This document shows, piece after piece, positions 52,953 to 63,747 of a stretch of DNA of 64,000 nt. The stretch is from Owenia fusiformis (lineage: Eukaryota; Annelida; Polychaeta; Sabellida; Oweniidae), in assembly GCA_903813345.2 (NCBI GenBank), contig CAIIXF020000009.1:15649759-15713758 (forward strand), written 5' to 3'. Position 1 is the stretch's first letter. Every line of letters starts with the position of its first letter. The notes under the pieces were generated by a model. It was not told the DNA's origin, ran no database searches, and saw only the letters and a list, made by a program, of their open reading frames with translations. Both the position numbers and the translations under genes were made by a program.

Positions 52953-54865
52953 TTTTTTTTTTTTTTTTTTATATATTTTTTTTTATTCACAGTAAAACAT
53001 TTTGTTTACAGTATAATTGATTTCTTAGTCACTTATATAAATACATAATACTTATTGATTAGAAATGGTATGGGGGCACCGGTATTATATGAAAAATAAA
53101 AATAGCTTAAAATGTGAGTGGTCTTCAGTTTTCTTCATTTCTTTGTATACATCCTGAGTTTTGTCCATAGAATGTCATGTGTTTTATTTTTTGCGCATGT
53201 ACTTTCTATAAGTTCATCATTTGTTGCATAGTTTCTCCATTCTGTCATGTTGGGGCGGTTCTTTTTCATTTTACACTTGTAGATATATGTTTTTTGTTTC
53301 AGGTGCAGTAAGATGTCTTCAGGTTGGCTGTTTGTTCCAAGAAGAAAACTATCTCGTTTCGGGATATCTTCTTCCAATATATTGCTGCATTGTTTTAGGA
53401 ATTCTTTTACAACTACGCAGTCATATAATCCATGTTCTATCATGTCCAGTTCCTCCTTACACAGATCACAAATTGGGGAAGATACGTTGGGTATCTTCAT
53501 TTCAAATAAGCCTTTGTTGAAGTATATGATTCTCGATATGAGCTTGTATTGGAAACAAATATGTCTGATGTTAACTGTTAGTTTCCTTGTGTTTAGGTAT
53601 ATTTTTTTCCAGGTTATATTCCGGTTTTGTAGCTTTTCTTCCCACTTCTCCTGTGTCGTTATTGCTGGGTTTAGTATATTGTTCTTTTTCAGTAGGTATT
53701 TGTATGTCATCTTGTTTGGTGACTTTGTGAACCATTCCTTAATGCTTGGCTCCGAGTCTTGTGTACTTTTGTCCTTCATTCGATCTTTCCATTCTTTTGG
53801 TATTGCTGATGTCACTTTTATGACATCCAGAAAACATATGGTTTGAAAGTTGTACTTTCTGATGATCTGTTCTCTTGACATTGGTTTATCTTTATCGAAT
53901 ATATCTTGAATGGTGTGAATACCATGTTCTTGCCATGTTTTGAAATTCATCACCTGTCCACCTGATTTTATACAGTCATTGTTCCATATGTTGGATTCTT
54001 TGGGGCATTTGATTTGTCTTGTTGATTCAAACTTTAGGTAACACCAGTTTTTGTAGCAGTGCATTAAGGAATTCAGTTGGAGCCTATTTATCTCTTTGTT
54101 GTCTTCTTTGAGATTATACTCCCATATTTTTTCTTCATTTAAGTTCTTGATATAATTTTTCCATATGTTTTTCCATTTCCCTTTACAGTTTTCATCCATT
54201 AGTTTCTTGATCCATTTAAGGTTTAAGTTGCGTATATATGTTTTAATATGAATCATTTCGAGGCCTCCCTCTTCATATGAGTTCATAAGGACCCTTCTTT
54301 TAATTTTGTCTGGTTTATTGCTCCAAATGAATTTAAAGAGGATATCTTCAATTTCCTTGATAGTGTTTTCTGGTGGGTTGAGTATGGAGGACATGTATGT
54401 AATCTGTGCAATAAGCAGGGCCTTTGTAACAGCTATCTTTCCTATAATGGTTATGTTCCTTGGGGTCCAACTTTTTATAATGTTATTTATTCTCAGAATG
54501 GCTTTTGGAAAATTCAGATCGTTAATATCTCTCCCGTCCAGCGGTAAAGTAATTCCCAGAACATTTATTTCATCTCTCTTGATGGCAAGATTCAAGGTGT
54601 GACAGTCTTCTTCCGTTTTGTCTTGATCTACGTTGCTTCCAATTGTTGCTATTTCTGTTTTGGTGACATTGATGTTAAGTCCGGAACAAGCTCCGAATGT
54701 TTTAAAGATATCTAGTGCTTTTTTTAGTGATTGGGTGTCTTTTAGCAAGAGGCATGTGTCATCCGCATATTGCCATATCTTTGCTTGTTCTCCTGGTATG
54801 TTCACTCCTTCTATGTCCTTGTTAACGCGAATATTTGTTCCTAGAATTTCCACACAAATTAAAAA
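52953..54865 (-). mobile_element. 5'-truncated LINE with target-site duplication
   Basis: GCAAAGCAC at 52944-52952 and 54866-54874 flanks the insertion, with an 18-T tract (poly-A of the - strand) at 52953-52970. Insertion is into the GCATG repeat. The 5' end is cut inside the RT domain. Confidence 0.85.
53135..54865 (-). CDS. LINE ORF2 C-terminal part (RT to Zn-binding tail, partial)
   Basis: 576 residues without a stop. FLICVEILG (RT block 4 region) is followed by QYADDTCLLL with the YADD catalytic pair, then SGLNINVTKTEIATIG, LGITLP and the long thumb/C-terminal region. A CX2CX8HX4C finger (CDLCKEELDMIEHGLYDC) sits near the end, and TGA/TAA-type stop is at 53135. The finger and 'GLNIN..KTEI' suggest the L1/Tx1-like side of LINEs. 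The open frame runs 25 codons further upstream (to 54940), but those residues come from the target repeat. Uninterrupted coding suggests recent insertion. Confidence 0.82.
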   Translation of the reverse strand, partial: FLICVEILGTNIRVNKDIEGVNIPGEQAKIWQYADDTCLLLKDTQSLKKALDIFKTFGACSGLNINVTKTEIATIGSNVDQDKTEEDCHTLNLAIKRDEINVLGITLPLDGRDINDLNFPKAILRINNIIKSWTPRNITIIGKIAVTKALLIAQITYMSSILNPPENTIKEIEDILFKFIWSNKPDKIKRRVLMNSYEEGGLEMIHIKTYIRNLNLKWIKKLMDENCKGKWKNIWKNYIKNLNEEKIWEYNLKEDNKEINRLQLNSLMHCYKNWCYLKFESTRQIKCPKESNIWNNDCIKSGGQVMNFKTWQEHGIHTIQDIFDKDKPMSREQIIRKYNFQTICFLDVIKVTSAIPKEWKDRMKDKSTQDSEPSIKEWFTKSPNKMTYKYLLKKNNILNPAITTQEKWEEKLQNRNITWKKIYLNTRKLTVNIRHICFQYKLISRIIYFNKGLFEMKIPNVSSPICDLCKEELDMIEHGLYDCVVVKEFLKQCSNILEEDIPKRDSFLLGTNSQPEDILLHLKQKTYIYKCKMKKNRPNMTEWRNYATNDELIESTCAKNKTHDILWTKLRMYTKK

Positions 54866-55545
54866 GCAAAGCACGTTTGTGGAAGCCCAACTGTTCTGGG
54901 CTACCCAAGTGGTCTGACTCTTGCCCAACTGTTCTGACAACCCAAGTGTTCCGAGATCGCTTATTTTATCATATCTTATAATTCACAAGAAGGGGTTCAA
55001 AAAATAAAATTTTGCTGAAAAATGCTAGGATGAAAAAGAGAGACCTAAAATGTTGGCTTGTTGAAAGTTCTGACACATTTTTTAAAAATATGGACCCATT
55101 TTTTTTAAATCTAGCACATTTTTTTAAAAGGCCCATTTTCCAAAAATGAGGTATAAGCTTATTCCTAAAATTGAATCCCAGACTAAATATATTGATATGT
55201 TCTGTCTAAATATTCTATTGCTCAGGAGATGCCCATGGTGCAAATGTCGAACAACCGGGGATTTTACATTCCCAATGGGTACCCTCGCTGTTAGTTTATA
55301 TGAATAAAGGGAAAGCCTTTTGTGCACGAGGCAGCCACATTATAAGTGGTTTCATTAGCTTAATTTCAACAGTAATCTATGTAGAAACCTAAAATTGATA
55401 TTAGAAGTTGAAATTCACCGTATATAATGTACTTGATAAAATAAGTAAAAACACAGAATACTTGGGCCAAGTCAGAATACTTCGGCAAGAGTCGGAATAC
55501 TTGGGTAACACGGAACACTTGGAGCTTCACACACGTTAATCCACA
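54866..55545. repeat. 'acttgggcaag' inverted repeat region
   Basis: Decamer-like units 'cagaacagttgggcaagagt' on the - strand (54875-54960) and 'cagaatacttgggccaagtc' on the + strand (55455-55530) face each other across about 500 bp. Confidence 0.5.
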
Positions 55546-55854
55546 TGCAAAATTGAATGCATCTGCATGGGTTTTAACGAAAACCGTGCAATCCTCATGC
55601 AATTTTGCATGGACTTGTATGGTTCATGCTACATCCATGCATCTGCTGTTCTGCCCGTAATATACAATTCGTATACTAGTATCAACCTTACTGTCAATCA
55701 ATCAAGGAGCACCTGTTTTAGATTGTGAGAGTTAATAATAGTACTGCTTCCTCTGCTGCACATTAGGTCAAGGATGCCATGTGATCAGAAGTCTTCTAAA
55801 TGCAACATTACTAATAAGGCATGTTTAAGCTGACAAATGTCACCACCAATTTCA

Positions 55855-56155
55855 TATGCAAATGAGCTAATTTACACTTTAATTTACACTCAGTTTACAC
55901 CTTAGTATACACCCACTTTGCACTTAAGTTTACATCTACTTAACATCCAGTTCACACTTAGTTTTCACTTAAGTTTACACTCAGTTTACACTTACTTTAC
56001 ACCCAGTAAATAGGTGACCAATTTCACATGCAAATGAGCTAATTTACACCTAAGTTTACACTCAGTTTACACTTTAGTATACATCCAATTTACATCAAGA
56101 GCACATTCTGATTGGTCAGATTTTAAACTTAATTTACAGTTAGTTCACATAGTTC
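55855..56155 (+). repeat. Tandem TTTACAC array with two octamer motifs
   Basis: About 20 short units 'agtttacact' / 'aatttacacc'. ATGCAAAT followed by 'gagctaatttacac' occurs twice (about 55856 and 56028), so a block of ~175 bp is itself duplicated. Confidence 0.6.
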
Positions 56156-57089
56156 ACCTAATCCTTAATTGGCGAAATGCTAACTGCTTATCGCAGGGGG
56201 AGAGAATGCAAAGATATTCTGAATTTTGAAGCACTGTGATCAGAGAATAATATTAATGAAGATACAGGGGGTCCAAAGCATAACGAATTGCAAAAAAATT
56301 ACAAAAACAAAAATCCCATGTTAAATCGCCATGGGGATTTTCCTGGAACTTTCTGTCTAAGCCCTTTAAAAAGTATTTGTAGGAGTTATGCTATAGTACA
56401 AATATCACAGAATGATCAGCATTAAAGATCTGCTCAGATTTTTAAATTGAAGTTTTAAACAAAAAATGCTAAAATAATTCTGTCTTGTAAAAAGTTCAAA
56501 TCCGCCATCTTGAATTATGATGTCACAATGACACTCTTTTGCATATTCAATTTTTTCAAGAAAAAACCCCATAAAATATGGGTCTATATAATTTATTGGG
56601 CCTTGCTTCCTTCTCTTGCTTCTATAGATTCTTTTACAAATAACTTTTTTATTTTCTTCATTTTTCCAAAAAGTTTCCAGTCTCCAAGGAGTTAATGAAT
56701 GTATACAAATAAACTGACCCATATTGAATTACAGCCCAGGATATAATGCCATCATGATTCAGATTAGAATGAATTCTAGGTGAAAAGATCAAAACAAACA
56801 GGCAAAGCACAAAAGGTAGAAAGATTCAATGGATATATTGAAATGAAATTTGAAGCTTAAGAAAATGGATAACTAAATGAACAATGATGATGAAACTGAA
56901 ACAAATGCACAACTAATACCTAATGGTAAAGTTGACATCAAAATCAAATAAAGTAAAACTGCATCAGGGCCGATGTTATAGGATTTTGTGAAGACTTACC
57001 AAAACCAAAATGGCTAAGCCAGCTTTGATTGAAAGAGAGGCTGCATGGGCGCTAGTTTTGGAATCAGGATTCAGTCTGATTCAAATTGC
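56156..57089. other. Unannotated interior of the GCATG element
   Basis: AT-rich, no ORF of note, no repeat ends recognised. Confidence 0.4.
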
Positions 57090-58391
57090 ATGGTTCTTGC
57101 ATGGATTTCAGTAGTCCATGCGCATACATGCAAAATTGCATGGTACTTGCATGGATTTTAGTTTTCTATAATAAAACAGTTGCATGGACTTTGCATGGTA
57201 GTTGCATGCTGCATGTGAATTGCATGGTGATTGCATGGAAATATATTTTGGGGAATTTTTAAAGTTTCATTCGCATGGACTTTGCATGGGCATTGCATGG
57301 ATAAGTGCATGGGTTTTCTGTTCAGCCTTCTCTTTCCAAGCGAATTGCATGACTCCCATTGATTTTTTCTGATTGCATGGACTTTGCATGGAAAAAATCC
57401 ATGCGCTTTTGCTAAGGGTTAAGAAGAAATAAAAGAAATGGCACATTTTGGAGTATGATACTCCCGCGCCGTTTTCAATAGCTTTTACTCTTAGCGTTGT
57501 TGGACTTCAAACAGAAATTAAAGTTACTCGCAAATGATATATCCATTGCAATTTTTCGACGGGTTTATTATCTTTCATATACCTAAACAGGCCCGTAGTC
57601 AGGGGGGCTCTGGAGGCTCGTCCGAGCCCCTCCTCTGATATCTCCTAAAAAATGTGGACCTACCTTTTTGCTTCCTTGAAGAAAAACTTGCTCTTCCTAT
57701 TTTTTCAATGTTAGGCCAAGTTTTCAAAAAACGTGCCATAGATTTTCTAATTGATGTTGAACAAAAATAACTCAAGGTGCCATACTTAACAGGAAATGAC
57801 GAAACAGGAAGTGACAAAAAAATTTGCATTTTTAGACATTTTTTGAACAAAGATAACAGAGTTCTGTTTTGACCTCCAGTCAATTCAACTAGTTCCACAT
57901 ACCATTTACAGGTCCAGGATCACAATGTTCATGGTCAGAATGACCCTTAACATGATGAAATAACCTTTTCAGCCCTCTGGAAATGTGACTGAAAAATAGC
58001 TGAAAGTAGGAGGTAGGAAAGGTCACTGAACAGAAAATGTGCCCAATATATTGCTCTAAATGATACAATCTTTGAAAATTTGATACCATTCATAGAAAAA
58101 GAAAAAAAATGAATAAACTGATTTTCCTTTTTATGACCACCATTTTTGTTTCAGACAATTTTCTAAAATTTCAAAGATTGTATCAGTTAGAGCATTGTAT
58201 TGGGCACATTTTCTGAAAAATTTAAAAGATTCTGTTTAGTGACCTTCCCTTCCCTTGTTTTTTGCAAATAAGAATCATCTAGATGAAAATGACAATCACT
58301 ATTTGCCAGACTTTCCAATGAGAACAAAGTCACTGCTGATTTCAGCTCTTGACCCTTCCCTTCTTGTGGGCCCGATGAGATAACAAATAAA

Positions 58392-59600
58392 ATGTTAAAT
58401 GTAACTGCACACTCACTTTCTAAACCACTATCTGAACTTTTCAACAAACTAATGGCAAAAATATTTTTCCTGATACTTGGAAAATTGGCAGTGTATGTCC
58501 TCTACAGACCCATAACATTACTTAATACTTTATCAAAATTATTTAAGAAAATTATAGCTGACCAAATCAAAAAACACTTAATTTCAAATGATCTTTTTCT
58601 AGTATCAATCTGGCTTTCTACCAGGCCATAGCACCCATTCTCAGCTAATGGCAATTGAACATTTTTTACTTACTAATTTTGACCAAGGCAAAGCCTCTGA
58701 AACCATTTTTCTTGACATTGCAGCTGCTTTTGACCGTGTTCCACATAACTTACTTCTACACAAACTAAGGGCCTGCAGTATTCATGGACAACTTCTAAAT
58801 TTATTAAAATCATATCTGACAAATAGGCGGTTTTTTGTAAACATTGCTGGTGAGTCATCAGTTACAACTGAAGCAGGCTTCCTAAACTGTGGCGTGCCAC
58901 AGGGATCAAATCCACTCTTTTTAGGTGAAATTTTTGATAAGTTCTAAAATAAGGGAACACACAATCTGCGAGATAGATCTGACTTTAACTTACCAACCAG
59001 GTGCTCAAAGAGGTTCTTGAATTCATCAGTTCTGTCAGCAATATCAAACTGGTCACGACTACCAAAACGGTTACGAAATATGAAAACTCTCCAATCCTTT
59101 AAAAAACACCAAAAGATTTTGTTTAAAAACCAAGAAAGTTTTATTAGCACCTCCAAACTCAATCTAAAAAGATCTCATATGTTATGTTGAGAATCCAAAC
59201 TGTAAATGTGGAGCCCCCCAGACGGAAAAACACTTTTTCTTTCAGTGTCCCCTTATTGAAGAAAATTAAAAACTGATAATATGAATATAACCGGACTATC
59301 AGACAAACATTTAACTCAGAATGATCTCCTTTACTTAATGAAACACGTCTCTGATAATATTTCCCTTGATCAAAATTCACATCTCCAAACCTTAATCGCT
59401 GAATTCATTGAAATAAACCTATAACGTTTTCCCCTCCCTACATACTTTATTTTATATTATCCACACTTAATATTTCCAACCCATGGCCAACCTCAAGTGC
59501 AGAGTGAACCCCTTGACCTAATCATAATTTTGTAATTTGTGCTATTAATGTACCCTTCTATAATGCCTTCGGGCGACTGAAGGGATTTATATTATGATCT
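58392..59600 (+). pseudogene. Degenerate LINE (CR1/Jockey-like RT) fragment
   Basis: YRPITLLNTLSKLFKKIIAD and KKHLISNDLF (58500-58600), then in another frame MAIEHFLLTNFDQGK, FLDIAAAFDRVPHNLL and CGVPQGS (to 58910). The catalytic xADD block is deleted: sequence jumps to a C-terminal part (NWSRLPKRLRNMKTLQSFKK at about 59050) and a zinc-finger-like CKCGAPQTEKHFFFQC near 59200. It ends in HLQTLIAEFIEINL. Several frameshifts and stops; inactive. Confidence 0.75.
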
Positions 59601-60148
59601 TTTTATGAAGCAATATATATTTTTTAAAAAAGTGACCTTCCCTAGCTCCTACTTTTAGCTATTTTTCAGTCACATTCTCAAAGGACTGAAAAGGTTATTT
59701 CATCATGTTTAGGGTCATTCTGACCATGCACATTGTGATCCTGGTCATGTAAATGATAAGTGGAATCAAAATAGAACTCTGTTATCTTTGTTCAAAAAAT
59801 AGGACCCATGGTCCTGTGCTCACACAGTGTAGAACCTTCAGAGGAATGTATATCCTGACTTTCAAACAAAAATATTGATTTGGATATGTAGTCTTGAACT
59901 TTGAGAAACTTAGATAGCACAGTTGTGTGACCTTGTTTGATGACCTTTAACCTTTAAAATTTTACTTATTCAGAGCTCAGTAAGGTCTTTTGTGATTAAG
60001 CTGACCAAAATTTACATCCAAAAATCAACTTTTTTGACCTTTCGAAGGTCACTGAAGGTCAAGTAAAGTTCAAATCCTAAAACTAATGTCAGATTTGAAC
60101 TCCTGGCAACTTGTAGATGATTTTCAAAAAAAAATGGTCAAATAAGCC

Positions 60149-60570
60149 AGATGCGAGTAGAAATAATCTTGATTTACGTCATAAAAAATTCATAATTCAG
60201 TCAAACTGATGTCATGTTTGGAATCTACATGTAAAACTATATTTAGAAATGTGGTTTTGAAGAGTGTATCAACTTTGAAAATTTAATTTTCTTTGAAAAT
60301 GTGACTTCTAGGTCGGGGAGATTCCCCATAGAGCCCATGTTGTAAAACCACAAAAAGTGAAATATCTTTTCTTGTGTTGGGCAGATAATATTTTCTTTTA
60401 CTGGACATATTTTAATTTGTATAACTATCAGATACATAAAGGTAATATAAAAAGTGAACCATTAAAACTGATGCATATTCAAGTTTAAGGGAATTTTGTA
60501 ATACCCTGCCATGTTAATTCCCCCGAATCAGCCACTTGGTGGCGAAAATGGTAACTACCTACTCGCATCT
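60149..60570. mobile_element. AGATGCGAGTAG MITE, copy 2
   Basis: TIRs at 60149-60160 and 60559-60570. Directly followed by copy 3 after 12 bp. Confidence 0.75.
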
Positions 60571-60582
60571 GAGTAATAGACT

Positions 60583-61006
60583 AGATGCGAGTAGAAAAAA
60601 TCTTGATTTACGCCATTAAATGTTCAAAATTCAGTCAAAGCGATCTTATATTTGAAATCTACATGTAAAAGTACATCTAGAAATATGGTTTCGAAAATTG
60701 TTTATCAAGTTTGAAAATTTGATTATTTTTGAAAGTGTGACTTCTAGTTCGGGTTGATTCTCCATAGAGCCCATGTTACAAAATCACAAAAAGTGAAATA
60801 TCTTTTCTTATATTGGTCAGATAACATTTTCATTTACTGGACATATTTTGATTTGCATAACTATTAGATACATTAGGGTTATGTGAAAATTGAACCACTA
60901 AAACAGATGTAATTTAAGTTAAAGGGAACTTTCTACTATACCCGCCATGCTATCTGACCCGAACGAGCCACCTGGTGGTGAAACTGGTAACTACCTACTC
61001 GCATCT
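60583..61006. mobile_element. AGATGCGAGTAG MITE, copy 3
   Basis: TIRs at 60583-60594 and 60995-61006, the same length (424 bp) as copy 1 at 32022-32445. Direct tandem with copy 2. Confidence 0.75.
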
Positions 61007-61253
61007 GCGTTATTGAAGCAAGTTGAAAAACAACTTATTTTTTGACGTCAAATATATCAAAAACTGTAAAAATTTGATGCTGACATATAGTGAGCAATAT
61101 GTAGGGAATGCTTAAATCTAGTAATGATGTAATTCATTGCAAGAAATGATCAAGTATAAGGCAAACTTTGAGAAACTTGTCAATCACAAAACCTGCCATT
61201 GTCTTTATACATGAGAAAGTTTCCTGAAAATGACAGAAGTCCTACTTTTTGTC

Positions 61254-61649
61254 AAAGGACGATTCTCGGTTTGGAGAACGAAGTTCATCAATCTAAATGA
61301 GCATTATCCCTGCTTCGGACAAATTTGATTTTTTTTACATTATAAAGATTAGAATGTCTTCTTTTGAATTGTCATAATTTAATTTGGGTAATATTTCTAG
61401 ATTTTTCGCAAAAAAATATTAGCGCAGTACACTGATGAACTTCTTTCCCCAAATCGAGACTTGTATTTATATTGAATCGGTCTTTTTTAGCATTATCCCT
61501 GCTTCAGACCAATTTGTTATCTTTACATCTTGTAGATTTAAATGTCCTCTTTTGAATATTCATAGTTTAATTTGGGTAATATTTCTATATTTTTCATGAA
61601 AAAAATTATTAGGCCAGGAGACTGTTCTCCAAACCGAGAATCGTTCTTT
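61254..61649. mobile_element. Small element with 26-bp TIRs
   Basis: AAAGGACGATTCTCGGTTTG (61254) and its inverse ending 61649 match over 26 bp with one mismatch. The interior is a direct duplication ('gcattatccctgcttc' twice, 'gggtaatatttct' twice). The sister repeat at about 24525 lacks it, giving the empty site. Confidence 0.75.
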
Positions 61650-62075
61650 TATAGAGTAAACACCAAAAACTGTAATTCCAAGAGCTTTGAAATCTTCAGA
61701 GGACATAAGTTGCATATACAGCAACTACTACAAGTTGTTTGAAAGTTCTACTTCAACAAAATGTCTAGTATTTACAGAAAATTTGACTTTTTGACGTCAA
61801 AATCAGCAATTTTTAGGAAACTGGGCGAACTTGGGAAATGGCGATGATATGTCAAATAGGCAATATGGATATACATAAAATGAATCTGGATATGACTCAA
61901 TCCGAATAGCAGTTTTAATTTGTGCGGCCAATGTTGACGGACGGACTGACCAACGGACGGACCAACGGACGCCTGGTTGATCCCATAGATTTACTGTGAG
62001 CCAAAAATGTCTAAAAATGCATAATTTTTTGTCACTTCCTGTTTCATTATTTCCTGTTAAGTATCATGGCACCTT

Positions 62076-62730
62076 AAAACGGGAATCCTATTGACAGAGG
62101 TTTTAAGGCAAATGGTCCAAAAGTGGATTTCGCGAGATAGATGGACAAATCAATGTTAACTAAAATGGCTGAAAATAAAAAAAAAACTACTCTTTAGAGT
62201 GACATTGGTTTTTACAATGCAGGACACTTGAAATTATTTGTAAAGCTAGGAAATGGGCCAAAAGTGAATTTCGCGAGACAAATTTGCGACCATTTTGAAA
62301 ATAGGCGAGCTTTTGAACCAGGAGTCATAGGAGAGTTTTTTGTATTGATGTTGAACAAAATTAACTTAAAACGGGAATCCTATCGACAGAGGGTTTAAGG
62401 TAAATGGTTCAAAAGTGTATCATAAGGGAATTTTCTGTATTGATGTTGAACAAATAAACGTCCTTAAAACGGGAATCCTATCGACACAGGTTTTAAAGCA
62501 AATGGTCCAAAAGTGAATTTCGCGAGATAAAAATGGCGGCCATTTTGAAAATAGGCGAGCTTTTGAACCAGGAGTCATAGGTTTTTTTTTTATATTGATG
62601 TTGAACAAAAATAACTTAAAACGGGAATCCTATTGAGGTTTTAAAACTGGCCAATTGTTGACAGACAGACGGACAGACAGACAGACGGACAAGTGAGTGA
62701 TTGCAATAGCTCACCATGTGAGCTAAAACG
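62076..62730 (+). repeat. Pearl-like tandem array with ACGG tract and hairpin
   Basis: 'aaaacgggaatcctat' units at about 62077, 62357, 62463 and 62609, then GACAGACAGACGGACAGACA (near 62655) and the hairpin AGCTCAC-CAT-GTGAGCT at about 62708. Confidence 0.6.
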
Positions 62731-62908
62731 GACCATTGAATAAATATTGATGACTTAAGCTTTAGATTAAAGATCGATAAACATTCTACAATTAATTTAA
62801 CTTCATTGGTAGAGGAATATTTCTCAAAAATATTTCTTGAAAATCTTGTCTGCCTTATCCTGCGTACCCATGCATTTTGCACACCATTGGAAAGCTTACC
62901 TTGTCTTC

Positions 62909-63520
62909 TTAAAGGAATATTCCTTGCCAAACCATCTCTCTCCTCATATGGTAGCTATAACCATATATATGCTTGCCATGTTTAGCAAAACACGCAAAAA
63001 TGTTTTGATATGGTCAAATTTGATCACTTAGAAATGTAATGCTCAATTCCGGTTAGCTGCCATCTTTTAAAATTTCACACAGGAAGTGATGTCATCGACT
63101 CTCAACTTTGCATATAGCATTAGGCGAGGAGCTATTAAGAATTACAAAACCAGCTAAATATTCTTTTTCAAGTTTGTATTTTATTTAATCCTTCTGGAAA
63201 TCTCTTCTTTAATTCTAAGTTGACAAGCCCTGAAAATATTTTTGCACAGAAAGTAATGATCACTTGTCTAGAAGTGATTTTGTGCTACATTCCTATACTG
63301 TTATGGCCAAGGTTATAGAAGTTGAGAGTTGATGACATCACTTCCTGCAAGAAATCGTAAAAGATGGCAGCTCACTGGAAATAAGCACTAGATTTTTAAA
63401 TGATCAATATTGACCATATTAAAACATTTTCCCATGTTTTGCTAAATATGGTCAAACTATATATATGAGTATAGCTAACATATCAAGAGAGAAAGGGTCT
63501 GGCAAGGAATATTCCTTTAA
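62909..63520. repeat. Foldback with ~200-bp arms
   Basis: 62909-63109 pairs with 63319-63520 ('aaggaatattccttgcca' and complement, 'aggaagtgatgtcat' and complement). Confidence 0.7.
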
Positions 63521-63747
63521 ACCTATTTTGTTCAAGAATTATATCATTCAGGGCACGAGGAAATTAAATTGAGCCATGTGTCGAAAGGATTTATTTATTT
63601 GTACATTTTTTTTATCTAAATTTAATTTACATGTACCATAAAAATTAAACAAAAAGAACAGTAAATATATGTACAAATTATTGTATTGATTATCATGTTC
63701 CCCGCTACTATATGCAATATGACACATTATGTAAACACATAAATATA

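Larger units (their letters stand above)
52515..57418. mobile_element. 4.9-kb element with GCATG-repeat arms
   Basis: Ends CCCTTAGCAAAACCGCATG and GCGCTTTTGCTAAGGG are inverted. The left arm (52530-52950) is tandem 'ccatgcaaagt' / 'ccatgcaacatccattcaaa', the right arm (57090-57410) the inverse. Another GCATG block lies at 55540-55640. A LINE is nested in the left arm. Confidence 0.65.
59801..62005 (+). mobile_element. Second copy of the 24.1-25.1 kb element, with insertions
   Basis: 'gtcctgtgctcacacagtgt' to GGACGGACCAACGGACG and 'ttactgtgagcc'. It matches 24066-25148 except for inserts at about 60149-61006 (two MITEs) and 61254-61649, plus an 'aaggtc' segment near 60030-60145. Confidence 0.65.
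57774..62075. repeat. Foldback enclosing a dead LINE, right arm split by a later insertion
   Basis: Left arm 57774-58020 pairs with 59630-59800 and, after a 2.2-kb insertion, with 62006-62075 ('aacaggaaat', 'aggaagtgacaaaa', 'gtctaaaaatgca' and others). The junction at about 59800/62006 continues the arm without loss. A small hairpin (58033-58083 / 58167-58215) also lies inside. Confidence 0.7.

Noticed and set aside
52401-53048. Several ORFs on both strands with MQSPC / HGFEW repeats
   Set aside because: All are the GCATG satellite read in different frames.
53221-54917. + strand ORFs of 94-177 codons
   Set aside because: Antisense of the LINE ORF, which has RT motifs on the - strand.
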